This document shows, one piece after another, positions 36,955 through 47,700 of a DNA stretch of 64,000 bases. The DNA comes from Arthrobacter ruber. GTDB taxonomy: Bacteria; Actinomycetota; Actinomycetes; Actinomycetales; Micrococcaceae. Each line of letters starts with the position of its first letter. Within the stretch, counting starts at the first letter, position 1. The notes under the pieces are model-generated. The model had not been told where the DNA came from. It was given only the letters and a program-made list of their open reading frames with translations, and ran no database searches. Location: the NCBI RefSeq assembly GCF_002954225.1, contig NZ_PPTH01000014.1, positions 274,812 through 338,811 of the forward strand, in the 5' to 3' direction. Position numbers and translations under genes: made by a program.

Positions 36955-37812
36955 ATGATGGGTGCCCACCACGCAGCCTGCGGCGCAGCCGCCTGGGTCG
37001 CTGTCACCACGCAGATCGAGGTGGGCCTCGGACCGCCAGCCGAGAAGGTCACCTTCCTTCCCGAATCCCTCACCCTGGGCCTCGGCCTGCTCGACGTCAG
37101 CCCCGTCGGTGTCATCACCGGCGCCCTGGTCACCGCCGGAGCTGCACTCCTGCCCGACGCCGACCACCACAGTGCGACGATCGCTCACTCGCTGCTGCCG
37201 CTGTCGAACATCATGTGCGCCGGCATCGGGAAGATCTTCGGCGGACACCGCCACGGCACGCACTCCCTCCTCGGCATCGTCGCCTTCATCGCCGTCGCCT
37301 GGGTGGCCGGACTCTGGACGATGCAAACCGAATCCTTCGGGACGATCTACCCCGGTGCCGGACTGCTGACCATGCTGCTGGTCGCCTTCGCAGCGAAGGC
37401 CCTGAAGATGATCCCGGACGGCCTGAAAAAGTCCCCATGGGCGGTCGGACTGGCCGCCGGCGCATTCGTCACCGCATTCGCCCCGAACGAGCAGTTTTGG
37501 TTTCCGATGGCCATGGGCATAGGCGTCATCGTCCACATCCTCGGTGACAGGATGATCACCGGCGGCTGCAACCTCGTCCACCCGTTCATCATCCGGCCGC
37601 CCGGGGCCATCGGCGCGATCCCCGTCATCAACTGGATGTGGAAAAGGAACGGCTACTTCGCCGTCCCCGTCCTCGGCAACGTCGGCTCCATCCGCGAATG
37701 GTGCCTGCTCGTGCCCATCAGTGCTTACGCGATCGGCAATTTCGGCTGGCCGATCACCAGCATGGGACGAACCGGCCTGCAGACCCTGACTGCTGCGACC
37801 GGCCTCGGCTGA
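36955..37812 (+). CDS. Membrane-bound metal-dependent hydrolase, YdjM/DUF457 type
   Basis: A 285-aa membrane protein of the DUF457/YdjM family. The early His (MMGAHHAACG), the acidic LLPDADHHSATIAHSLLP and GHRHGTHSLLG carry the expected metal-binding His and Asp. Several hydrophobic segments follow (FIAVAWVAGLW, LLTMLLVAFAAKAL, AVGLAAGAFVTAF and others). YdjM-type proteins are LexA-controlled in E. coli, but no LexA box was identified here. The start is ATG 36955 or 36958; a longer in-frame ATG at 36916 would place the hairpin inside the gene. Confidence 0.8.
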   Translation: MMGAHHAACGAAAWVAVTTQIEVGLGPPAEKVTFLPESLTLGLGLLDVSPVGVITGALVTAGAALLPDADHHSATIAHSLLPLSNIMCAGIGKIFGGHRHGTHSLLGIVAFIAVAWVAGLWTMQTESFGTIYPGAGLLTMLLVAFAAKALKMIPDGLKKSPWAVGLAAGAFVTAFAPNEQFWFPMAMGIGVIVHILGDRMITGGCNLVHPFIIRPPGAIGAIPVINWMWKRNGYFAVPVLGNVGSIREWCLLVPISAYAIGNFGWPITSMGRTGLQTLTAATGLG

Positions 37813-37832
37813 GCATCACCAGCACCAATGAA

Positions 37833-37858
37833 GAAGCCCCGGCGGTTGTCGGGGCTTC
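37833..37858 (+). terminator. Terminator after the DUF457 gene
   Basis: Stem GAAGCCCC / GGGGCTTC with a 10-base loop, followed by CCCC. Confidence 0.65.
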
Positions 37859-38052
37859 CCCGCCCGCCCAGAACCACCACACGCCCGTTACCCCTGTCCG
37901 GTTTGGATTGTGGGAGGTTCGAAGCGGTGCAGCCGCTTCGCTCGCGTCGTCATACGTGCATCTGCTGTGCCCCTACAAGTAGTGAATGAGTGCCCCTCGC
38001 CAGAATCTGCGCCTAACTCTCCCGCTTGTTCACCCCACGTCTTGACGAATGA

Positions 38053-38253
38053 GTGTGCGCAGGCGCAATCTCTACCTACGAAGTGGACTCGACCCTTCAC
38101 GGCTGGAGTGCTGGCGTCCTCGTTCACAATTGCGAAGATGCGAACGAGGATCGCATTCAGGACTTTAAGAGAACGACGGGCAAGATCCGCGACCAGCGGG
38201 GTGGCACTATTGACATCCAAAGCAATCTACCGCCGCGGCACTTTAGCCCCTAG
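38053..38253 (+). pseudogene. Orphan C-terminal tip of a Hint-type polymorphic toxin
   Basis: The 66-codon frame reads STYEVDSTLHGWSAGVLVHNC, the ending of a pretoxin Hint (intein-like) domain, where the VHN box sits at the cleavage point before the toxin. About 40 residues follow (EDANEDRIQDFKRTTGK...) and end at a stop, shorter than most toxin tips. A stop codon directly precedes the frame and no Hint body or secretion domain lies upstream, so it is a displaced or degraded cassette. The region from 37860 to 38052 holds nothing else I can support. Confidence 0.55.
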
Positions 38254-38316
38254 CGGCAATGAAACCGGTCGAGAGAGTCATCGAGTAGACAGCTTAAGAA
38301 GCAAGGAGAACAAGCG

Positions 38317-38583
38317 ATGCCGACGAGACTCAGCGGACAAATTATTGGCATCAGAACCGATAGAGTTGGCGTGGCGATCGCATTGGACAATGACCCTTCG
38401 GTCGGCCCGTTGAATAACGAGTTCGTGCTTTTAGGCGACCACGCCCAGTTCAACGCCGTGTACTCCTTAGCATTGCTGGCTGCGACGAACCGCTGGAGTA
38501 TCCTAATTCGCATTGGCGGCGATGAACCGATCAATTCCACCAAGGAGGCAACCATCAAGTCCATCAGTACCGCTTTTCAATGA
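38317..38583 (+). CDS. Small protein, candidate immunity protein
   Basis: An 88-aa protein with a good ribosome-binding site (AAGGAGAAC) before its ATG. It reads as beta-rich (LSGQIIGIRTDRVGVAIAL, then NEFVLLGDHAQF). It lies 63 bases after the polymorphic toxin tip, the position where an immunity gene is expected. No family is recognised; the immunity role is inferred from position only. Confidence 0.5.
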   Translation: MPTRLSGQIIGIRTDRVGVAIALDNDPSVGPLNNEFVLLGDHAQFNAVYSLALLAATNRWSILIRIGGDEPINSTKEATIKSISTAFQ

Positions 38584-38884
38584 ATTTGGATGAGGCCTGA
38601 CAGCGATTTAGCGGATTGCCTGAGGGACGGGATAGGTTCTTCACCAATCTGCGAGGCTTGTGTCGTCTGCTATGCCGACAGATTGCGAAATCGGGTTCGA
38701 CTGGCACGGCGTACAAGTTGCCCTACACGTGAATGCTTCAAAGCATGTTCAAGTACATCAGTACTGCACCAACTAGTCTCTCGTCGGCCTGGCATATGGA
38801 TCGTTTCTTCAATATTCAGGCACTTCGTGCAGTAAGGCCCTGGCAACGCCAGCAATCTATCGTGAAAATCATGGTGAATTGATA
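38584..38884. other. Gap before the TcA-like gene, no gene seen
   Basis: Three hundred bases with frequent stops in all frames, lower GC than the flanks, and no hairpin or repeat I can support. It presumably holds the promoter of the toxin operon. Confidence 0.4.
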
Positions 38885-41761
38885 ATGATGTCTTTTCCAG
38901 AAAACGGAGTGAAGATTTTCGAGTTCGTCGACCTTTTCGCGGCGGCTAACCTTGACGAGGTAAGGACCGCACTGGGAGACGTTGTCCGACCGGTCGATAC
39001 GCACCCCGGATCAGTTACGCCGGTTCCGCCCGACCTTCGAGGCCGTGCTAACGACGTCAGGGCGGCGCGGGAGGAGTTGATATTGTTCCTCGGACATTCG
39101 GCGATGACTGAGGAAGCCCCCGCATTGCAGGAAGCCTACCAATCGATTCTCTCGGGAAAGTTCGGGCCCGCCCACCGACTGCTGGGCCGCGTGCACAGCC
39201 ATAGAGACCTGCCAGCGATCACGCCAGCGACGATCGATTTAGCCTTTTCAGGTCCAATCTCGTTCGGAGCCTTCATAAAGGGCGGGGTCGACGCCGAGGG
39301 AGAGCCGACAATCGAGCGAGTGACGCGAACCATTTGCCAAGGGTACAAAGGCCCGCCCGTCTCGGCCACTGACATCGTCGCATTGAACAAGTTCTTTCAA
39401 CCCGGCGCGGCGCGTAAGAGTTTACTCGACAACGAAGCCCTTCAGGGTATCGGCACGCCTCCGCGCCTGGTCGAAGCAATTCACTCTTATGCCCTCCTGC
39501 TGCCGGAGGCGGCGACAAAAAAGGTTAATGTTCTCGGTGCGGAGATACGACTTTTCCAGCATTACGTAGCTCTGACTGGTCCCCGCCAGATATTAGCGCT
39601 GCCCGGCGTCTTCGTGACTTCAACGGGGCCAGCACGAGGCATTACGCCTGTGCAACAATTCGCCGCCCTCCGGTCCGCATTCGCGTACCTCAAGCTCGGC
39701 GACGTTCTGTTCCGACGGCACCGCATTCTCTCTACAGAGAATAGGCGCCTTCTCTGTGAGGTTTACGAAGCCGCGGTACGTATCGTCACGGACAGTGCAA
39801 TTTCCCCCGGGAACGCTCTACGCGGTCAGGTCATAACGCACGCAGGACGGCAATGTCGGCTTTTGCGAGCCGGTCTCAACGTGCTCGGCTTATCGGAAGA
39901 CTTCGTTCCGGTCATGCGCTGGACGGCATTGCAAGCCGCAGCGGACAACAAGTTTCAACAACTGGCACAAGCAGCCGAGGGCGCGCTGAACTCACTCGCA
40001 GCTGCTCAGTCGCTCATCGGGCAACAGATGAACATCGTCCACGAACTAAACGAGGAGACCTTGCGGACCGGTATTCTCGTCGATCAGATCGCGATTGCAG
40101 GTCTCGAGGAAGGGAAGTCCGAAGAGCAGGTGGCGTTAATCAGGGATCAACTGGATGTACTGGCAGCGCAGACCATGGCTGGTTGGGCCTCGCGTATTTC
40201 CTCGGCTATCACCAGCCCTCAGTCTTTCGTAGGAGGAGCCCTTATAACGGGGTTCATCGAGTCCTCTGTTAACCACTTTGCGCGAAGTACGGAGCTGGGA
40301 CACCAACTAGATATAGCAAAAGCGGACGTCGAGATCGCGGAAATCAGAAGTCACATTGCCGAGACCGAGCTGTCTCTATCCCAGCGACGAATCCAGCACT
40401 TGGATCAACGACTGAACTTCCTCACCGACAATCGTGTCGACGCCGACCTTTATCTCACACTCGCCGAATTGCATGAGAGAAGAGCTGCTAGGGTGCTCGA
40501 TACAGCGATCTTGCTGGCCTACCTAGCCGAGCGCGCCTGGTCCTTCGCGCGCGGCCAGGATGCACCGCTCATCAGATTCGACTACTGGGACAATCCTTCC
40601 CCCGACACTGTGGGCGAGACTCCGGAAGACCTCGACCCGCTCGCACGTCTTAACGCTGCCACGGACTCGTTGTCAAAGGATTTGGGCGAGCTTCACGACC
40701 AAGACTTGCACATGAGTGGGGATGCACTTCGGACGTTTCAGATCCATATTTCACTCAGCCAACATTATCCGCTCGAGTACGCCCGACTGTTGCAGGACGG
40801 CGAAACTTACTTCGAGTACTCGCTGTACCAGCTAAATAAGGACTTCCCATTCTCCTACATGTGCAGAATTTACGCTGTAGCGGTTCAGATCGATGCGACC
40901 GGCCCGGCGAGCGGCCCGCGCGGAGTACTGGAGCACACTGGCGCGTTCCTGCTGCGGCACAAGGATGTAAGGGATACGACGCGGTTGGTGCCGACCGAGC
41001 TCGAGGTGCGACGGGCACGGGAGGAACAGCGGACGGAGGGACGCGGGGTCAGTCCAGTTGGGGGGGTCCTGTCCTACGTTCTAGAAAAGAATCCCATCAT
41101 ATCCACCGAAATTTTCAGCTCTCCGCTTCTACCCGTAAATGCTCCGAATGACTTAAAGCCGGAGGCTCTTCGCGAGGGATTGGAAGGCTACGGCCCGACC
41201 GGACTGTGGCGGCTTGAGCTACACAATCTTGAGGAACTGCGGATAGGAGACATCACGATCCATTTCGGCGTTGTCGCTGGCGTGGACACCGGGGACCTGG
41301 AAACAAAAATTGAGCAGCTTGTGCATGACTACGAGACAGAACTTGCACCCAATGGCGAGCCACTCGACAAGATCTCCGGATTCTCTCTGCAGGAACTGTT
41401 CCCCGACAGCTTTGGAGCCCTTCGCACGGGAACGGCCAGTGTGCCCCTCGAACGCAAGCACTTTCCCGCCTCACTAACGAATCTCCAGTTCAAAGCCCTC
41501 GTACTACAAGCGACAGATAATAACGACAAGGGTGTCGAAGGCATTCGGCTACGCTACGGCAGGGCAGACGCGAACTTCCAGCGCGAACGCGTATCCGGCC
41601 GAGGCGGGTTCAGCGAAGACCTGGACAGCGAGCCCGAGACCCTTCCCCTCGATGATCGGTTCCCCGTAGAAGGGCCATGGCAGATCACGCTACTCGATGG
41701 TGAGCAGGCTTTCACCCAACTTGGCGACCTTCGCCTGTTCGTCATGTACTCCTACCAGTAG
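38885..41761 (+). CDS. Compact TcA-like toxin subunit
   Basis: A 958-aa protein resembling the C-terminal half of TcA subunits of insecticidal Tc toxins, the pentamer that forms the translocation channel. Visible: a hydrophobic segment (about 437-470, FVGGALITGFIESSV), the channel-type helix AKADVEIAEIRSHIAETELS (about 478), a segment like 'ALYxWLxxRLxxLYFQxYDLA' (DADLYLTLAELHERR...LAERAWSF), FSL-like strands before YPLEYARLL, and the terminal LWRLELHN...IGDITIHFG, similar to TcA 'WRLELP...ISDVILH'. Classical TcA is about 2500 aa, so the shell and receptor-binding parts are missing or replaced by an unknown N-terminal 350 residues. The start is ATG 38885 or 38888; there is no strong ribosome-binding site. 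Confidence 0.75.
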   Translation: MMSFPENGVKIFEFVDLFAAANLDEVRTALGDVVRPVDTHPGSVTPVPPDLRGRANDVRAAREELILFLGHSAMTEEAPALQEAYQSILSGKFGPAHRLLGRVHSHRDLPAITPATIDLAFSGPISFGAFIKGGVDAEGEPTIERVTRTICQGYKGPPVSATDIVALNKFFQPGAARKSLLDNEALQGIGTPPRLVEAIHSYALLLPEAATKKVNVLGAEIRLFQHYVALTGPRQILALPGVFVTSTGPARGITPVQQFAALRSAFAYLKLGDVLFRRHRILSTENRRLLCEVYEAAVRIVTDSAISPGNALRGQVITHAGRQCRLLRAGLNVLGLSEDFVPVMRWTALQAAADNKFQQLAQAAEGALNSLAAAQSLIGQQMNIVHELNEETLRTGILVDQIAIAGLEEGKSEEQVALIRDQLDVLAAQTMAGWASRISSAITSPQSFVGGALITGFIESSVNHFARSTELGHQLDIAKADVEIAEIRSHIAETELSLSQRRIQHLDQRLNFLTDNRVDADLYLTLAELHERRAARVLDTAILLAYLAERAWSFARGQDAPLIRFDYWDNPSPDTVGETPEDLDPLARLNAATDSLSKDLGELHDQDLHMSGDALRTFQIHISLSQHYPLEYARLLQDGETYFEYSLYQLNKDFPFSYMCRIYAVAVQIDATGPASGPRGVLEHTGAFLLRHKDVRDTTRLVPTELEVRRAREEQRTEGRGVSPVGGVLSYVLEKNPIISTEIFSSPLLPVNAPNDLKPEALREGLEGYGPTGLWRLELHNLEELRIGDITIHFGVVAGVDTGDLETKIEQLVHDYETELAPNGEPLDKISGFSLQELFPDSFGALRTGTASVPLERKHFPASLTNLQFKALVLQATDNNDKGVEGIRLRYGRADANFQRERVSGRGGFSEDLDSEPETLPLDDRFPVEGPWQITLLDGEQAFTQLGDLRLFVMYSYQ

Positions 41762-41797
41762 CGATACAAGGACACCATTGAGTTGGAGGTCTGATCG

Positions 41798-44700
41798 ATG
41801 AGTAACAAGTCAGGCGTTGCCGCCCAGGTCATTTCGTTGCCCAGTGGAGGTGGAGCCCTGCATGGCATCGGCGAGACCTTCGCCCCGGACCTCTTCACGG
41901 GAACCGGGAACCTCACCGTGCCAATTACTGTGCCGTCAGGGCGCAACGGATTCCAGCCAGCGCTGAGCCTGTCGTATAGCACCGGCAACGGAAACGGCCC
42001 GTTCGGTCTCGGTTGGGCACTAAGTACGCCGGAAATCACCCGCAAAACCTCACGGGGTATCCCCCGGTACCTCGACGACTCGACCGACCCCGACGACCAC
42101 GACACGTTCTTGCTGTCCGACGCGGAAGACCTCGTGCCGGTCGGCCAGCAGTCCCTAGGAGTCACCCGTTTCCGGCCCCGCACCGAAGGACTTTTCGCCC
42201 GGATCGAGCATATCCGTGACGGCGCGGATATGTGGCGGGTGCAGGGTAGGGACGGCCTAGTCAGCCGCTTCGGGGGTACCGGATCCCCCGATGCAGTGTT
42301 AGCCGACCCACGGAACCCGTCCAAGATTTTCAGCTGGAAACTGACCGAGACGACCGACCCATTCGGCAACCGGATCCGCTACGAGTACCGGCGGGACCAC
42401 GCCGAGGACGGACTACGGGCCTGGGACCAGGTTTATTTGGAAACCATCCGCTACGTCGACTACGGCGACGATGCTTTTCTGGTGTCAATTACGTTCCTCT
42501 ACGAAGATCAACCGAATCCCGTCTCTCATTTTTCCCACCACCGGGCAGGATTTGAAATCCGCACCCGACTGCGCTGCAAACGCATCGAAATCCGGACCCA
42601 TCCGGATAACGAAAACCACCTGACCCGTAGCATTGACCTGACCTACCTGGATGACCGGGTCCGCATCGGGGAACTGGACGCCGGGTTGCTGCCGCGCAAC
42701 GGCATCTCACTGCTGAGTCAGGTCCGCGTAACCGGCCACGACGGAGCAGATACCCAGGAACTGCCGCCCCTGGAATTCGGGTACAGCACCTTTGACCCGG
42801 AGGGCCGCCGGCCTCAATTGGTCGAGGGTACCGGCGGAACCCTGATGCGTCGTTCGTTAGCTGACGAAGATCTAGAGTTGGTGAGTCTGTTTGGCAACGG
42901 ACTGCCCGACATCATCGAAATGAACGGCGGCTCCCGGTTTTGGCGCAACCTCGGCAACGGGACATACGATGCGCCGCGCATGATGCCGGAGGTCCCGGTA
43001 GGCGTACGGCTGGGCGATCCAGGGACTCAGTTCGGCGATCTTAATGGGGACGGCCGCGCCGACCTCCTCACCCTTGACCGAGGAGGCTACTTCCCGCTCA
43101 GCTTCACCGGACGATGGAGTCCTCGAGGATTCGTGCGGTACGCGACGCCGCCCTCCGTCCCCTTCGACGACGGCAATTTGCGTCTGGTAGACCTCGACGG
43201 TGACGGCGTGGTCGACGCTCTGCGCACCGGCTCAAACTTCCAGTTGTTTTTCAACGATCCGGTCCACGGCTGGGGAGCGGTGGCAACCAGACCCCGTGGC
43301 CCTTTGGAGGAGTTTCCCGACGTCACCTTCGACAACCCACGGGTAAAGCTGGCCGATCTTAGCGGCGACGGCCTGCAGGACATCGTACTAATTGGCCAGG
43401 GCCGGGTCGATTACTGGCCCTCTCTTGGGCACGGCCGGTGGGGCGCGCGGATCAGCATGGCCAACAGCCCCCTTTTCGAGGACCAACTGTTGCCGGGGGT
43501 TCAGTTTGATCCGCGCCGCGTCCTCCTCGGCGACGTGGATGGCGACGGATTGGATGACCTCATCTACGTCGAGCCCGGCCGCGTGACAATCTGGATCAAC
43601 CAGAACGGCAACAGTTGGTCGGATCCGATCCGCATCGAGAACACGCCTTCATTCCCTGACATCGACGCCGTGCGGCTGGTCGACCTGCTAGGCAACGGAA
43701 CCGCGGGCATCCTTTGGACAAGCAACTCGCCGGGGGCCACACTGGCCCTGCACCGGTTCCTGGACCTCACCGGCGCCGTGAAACCCTACCTGCTCGAAAT
43801 GATGACAAACAACATCGGAGCGGTGACCCGAATACGCTACGCTTCCTCGACGAATTTCTACCTCTCAGACCAGCAATCGCCTTCACGATGGCAGACGCCG
43901 CTGCCCTTCCCAGTTCAGGTGGTCGCGCGGACAACAGTTCTCGACGAAATCTCTCGGAGTAAGCTCACGACGAGTTATCGCTACCACCACGGCTACTGGG
44001 ACGGCGCAGAGCGGGAGTTCCGAGGCTTCGGCCGCGTGGACCAGCTAGACACCGAACAACACGTCGACGAGTTCAATAATCCGGATCTAGCCGATGAAGA
44101 CTCCAAAGTGGACCCGGTGCGGCAGTCGCAGTTCGCACCTCCGTTGCTAACCAAGACGTGGTTCCACCTTGGCCCAGTCGGAGACGAGTTCGCCGACCGC
44201 TTTGAAGCTGACTTCACCGGCGAGTACTGGACCGACGATCCGCAGTTCCTGCCGCGCCCGGTGGCCACCCAGCAGATGCTCGCTGTTATGACAGCCGTTC
44301 AGAGGGCCGATGCCCTCCGCACGCTACGAGGTCAGACTATGCGAACCGAAATTTACGCCGTCGACGGCTCCGAAGGCCAGTTGCGACCTTTCACCGTTAC
44401 AGAGTGGCAGTACGGCATCCGGGAGGAAAGCCCCCCGCCTGACAGAGGCAGTGATCGCCAGCGGATCTTCTTTCCTCATGTCGATGGGCAGCGGACCACT
44501 CAGTGGGAGCGGGGCGCCGATCCGATGATCCAGTTCGCTTTCAGCGAGGACTACGACAGTTTCGGCCTGGCCCGCCGCCAATTCATCGTGGCCGTACCCC
44601 GGGGACGCGATTTCCGCGTCACGTCCGAGCATGGGAATCCCTATTTGGGAACCACAACCACATCCACTTTCGCCCAGCGCGACGACCAGCTGTACATGGT

Positions 44701-47700
44701 GGACCGTGTTGCCAAGGTCACAGTCCATGAGATCGTCAACGACGGCAGCCTTACCCTGCTGGAACTGCGCAGGGAGATAGCGGACGGAACCGCCGAGTTG
44801 TCGGTAATTGGGGAGACGCGCACCTACTATGACGGGCAACCATTCACAGGGCTTGAGCTAGGGCGGCTGGGCGATTTTGGCGCACCGGTCCGCACGGAGA
44901 TCCTGGTCCTCACCGAGAAGATTCTCAAGGACGCTTACCGACTGGACTCGGGCGGATCCGCAATACCGCCTTACTTTGCCCTCGGGGAGGCGCCCGCGTG
45001 GACGGCGGAGTACCCACAGGAGTTTCGCGACCACACCGCTCCCCACGCGGGGTATACGATAGCGCCGGTAGACAGCGTAGACAGCGTCGAAATCATGGGC
45101 TTTTACGTGTCCCAAAACCGCCGCCAGTACGATTTCCATGCGGAGCCGGCCACTGGCCGCGGATTGTTGACAGGGTTTCGGAACCAGATCGGCGGCGAGG
45201 CGCAAGTCGAGTACGACAACGTTGGGCTTCTGCCTAAACGGGTGACCGATCCAGCAGGGATGGTGACTCAAGTAGTACACAACTATCGCGTCCTCCAGCC
45301 CGGACTCGTCACGGACGAGAACGGAAATCGCACGGCCTATACCTACACCCCCCTAGGGTTGCCGGGCAGCACCTCGGTAATGGGCAAAGAAGAGGAAATC
45401 GTCGGAGACACCGTGCAAACGCCCAGCACAAAGTTCGTGTACGACTTCAGTCAGCAACCGGTTGCGGTTCGTACAATCCGGCGTGTGGCGCACATTAGCG
45501 ACTCCACCTCACCCGAAGAGCAGCGGGCCGCGTCTATAGAGTCAGTGCAGTACTCAGACGGCTTCGGCAGGCTCGTCCAAACGCGTGCCCAAGCGGACGA
45601 CGTTCGATGGGGCGATCCGCTATTCGGCTCGCTCGTACGTGCGGAAGCGCAGGGAAGTTCGACTCCCCAGCAAGAGGTCACCGGAGTGCTCAGGGGTGCT
45701 GAGCCAAATGTGGTGGTCAGTGGCTGGCAGGTCTACGACAACAAGGGTCGCGTGGTCGAAAAGTACGAGCCCTTCTTCGCCAGCGGATGGAGATACGAGC
45801 AACCAAGCGAGGCCCAGCGGGGTCAGTGCGTTTCGATGCTGTATGACGCGCGCGGACGGCTCGCTTCCACCCGGCATCCGGACGGAGCGGAGGAGCTGGT
45901 GGTGTGCGGGGTGCCTGCCGATCTGTCCGCGCCCAACCGGTTCACCCCCACGCCCTGGGAGGTGTACACCTACGACGCTAACGACAATGCCGGACGCACT
46001 TCGGCAGTCAAAGCGAGCGGCTACCGAGACCACTGGAACACGCCAATGAGCTGCATAGTCGATGCGCTGGGCCGCGTCGTCGACCGAACCGAACGCCATC
46101 GAGAACCAGGAGCGGACTCGCCAGTCTCGGATATAAAGACCGAGTTTTCGTACGATGTCCTCGGAAACATGGTTGGCGTGACTGACGCGTCCGGACGGTT
46201 CGCCATGCGGAATGTCTACGACTTTATGGGTCGTCCGCTACGCGTTGTGCAGCTCGACGAGGGCGTACGCCGCATCGTTCTCGACGCAGCCGGAAACGTC
46301 GTGGAAATCCGGGACGACAAGGATGCCCTACATCTACAGGCATACGACGTTCTGCTCCGCCCGATCCGCCGGTGGGCGCGGGACGAGATAAGCGAACCGG
46401 TCTCCCTCCGCGAGCGGCTGGAGTACGGCGACAGGGGGGACGCGCAGCAGCTGGCTCAGGAGCGGGCCGAGAATAAGGCAATGAATCGCCTCGGCAAGAT
46501 CCACCGACATTTCGACGAATCGGGTTTGCTGGTGTTCGCCCGCTACGACTTCAAGCAAAACGTCGTCCATCGGGTCCGCCAGGTCATTGCGGACGAGGTA
46601 CTACTCGGAGTATTCCCAAATCCTGTTCAACCGCGCCCTGACTGGGCCGTCAAGCCCTACAGAGTTGATTGGCATTCGCTGGCAGGAACAAATCAGCTGG
46701 AAGAAGCCGTGCTGGACAGCACAATCTATGAAACTTCAGCGACATTTGACGCTCTTAATCGAATTTCCACCACACGCCTTCCAGCGGACGTCACTGGGCA
46801 TCGTTCCGAGCTTCGCCCGATCTACAATCGGGCCGGCGGGTTGGAGCAGGTCGAGCTCGACGGGCAAACTTTAGTGGCACGTATCGTCTACAACGCCGCT
46901 GGCCAGCGGACTCTTGTCGCTTCCGGCAACGGTGTCCTCACGCGCTACGACTTCGACCCCCGGAGCCGGCGCCTACTGCGGCTTCGATCTGAGCGCTATG
47001 CTCAACCGGATCCCTTGACCTACCGGCCCGGAGGCAATGCCCTACAAGATGTGGCATACAGATACGACTTGGCCGGCAATGTACTTGAACTCATCGATAG
47101 GGCACCTGGTAGCGGGGTACGTGGAAACCCGGAGGCAGGTCTGGTCGACGACCCACAGTTGCGTTCCTCGGTGGTGGACGGCAACGCGCTCGTTCGCCGA
47201 TTCAAGTACGACCCGCTCTACCGGCTAATTTCGGCCACCGGGCGTGAGTGCTCCGGGCTTCCGTCGCCCCAGCCATGGCGGGACGATCCCCGCTGTGGGT
47301 CGGCTGGAGGCATTGCCAGTCCTGCAAACGCAGCAGAGGTAACCGTCGGTTATGCCGAGACTTACCGGTATGACGCAGTCGGCAACCTTGTCCGGCTGCG
47401 ACACACCAACAGTGGCGCCGCTTGGGTCCGGCAGTTTGCACTGTTTCCCGGCACCAATCGGCTCCACACGCTGGGCTCCGGCGCCGCTAGTTTCACCTAC
47501 ACCTTCGATCAGTGCGGCAACATGACCGGCGAGTCGACCTCGCGGCATTTCGACTGGGACTACGGCAACCGACTGAAGGCTTACCGCACCCAAGTCGGCA
47601 ATGAGGAGCCGTCCGTATACGTGCAGTACCTTTATGATGCGTCAGGGGAACGAGTAAAAAAACTCACCCGTCGTCAGGGCGGCATTGCTGAGTCGGCGAC

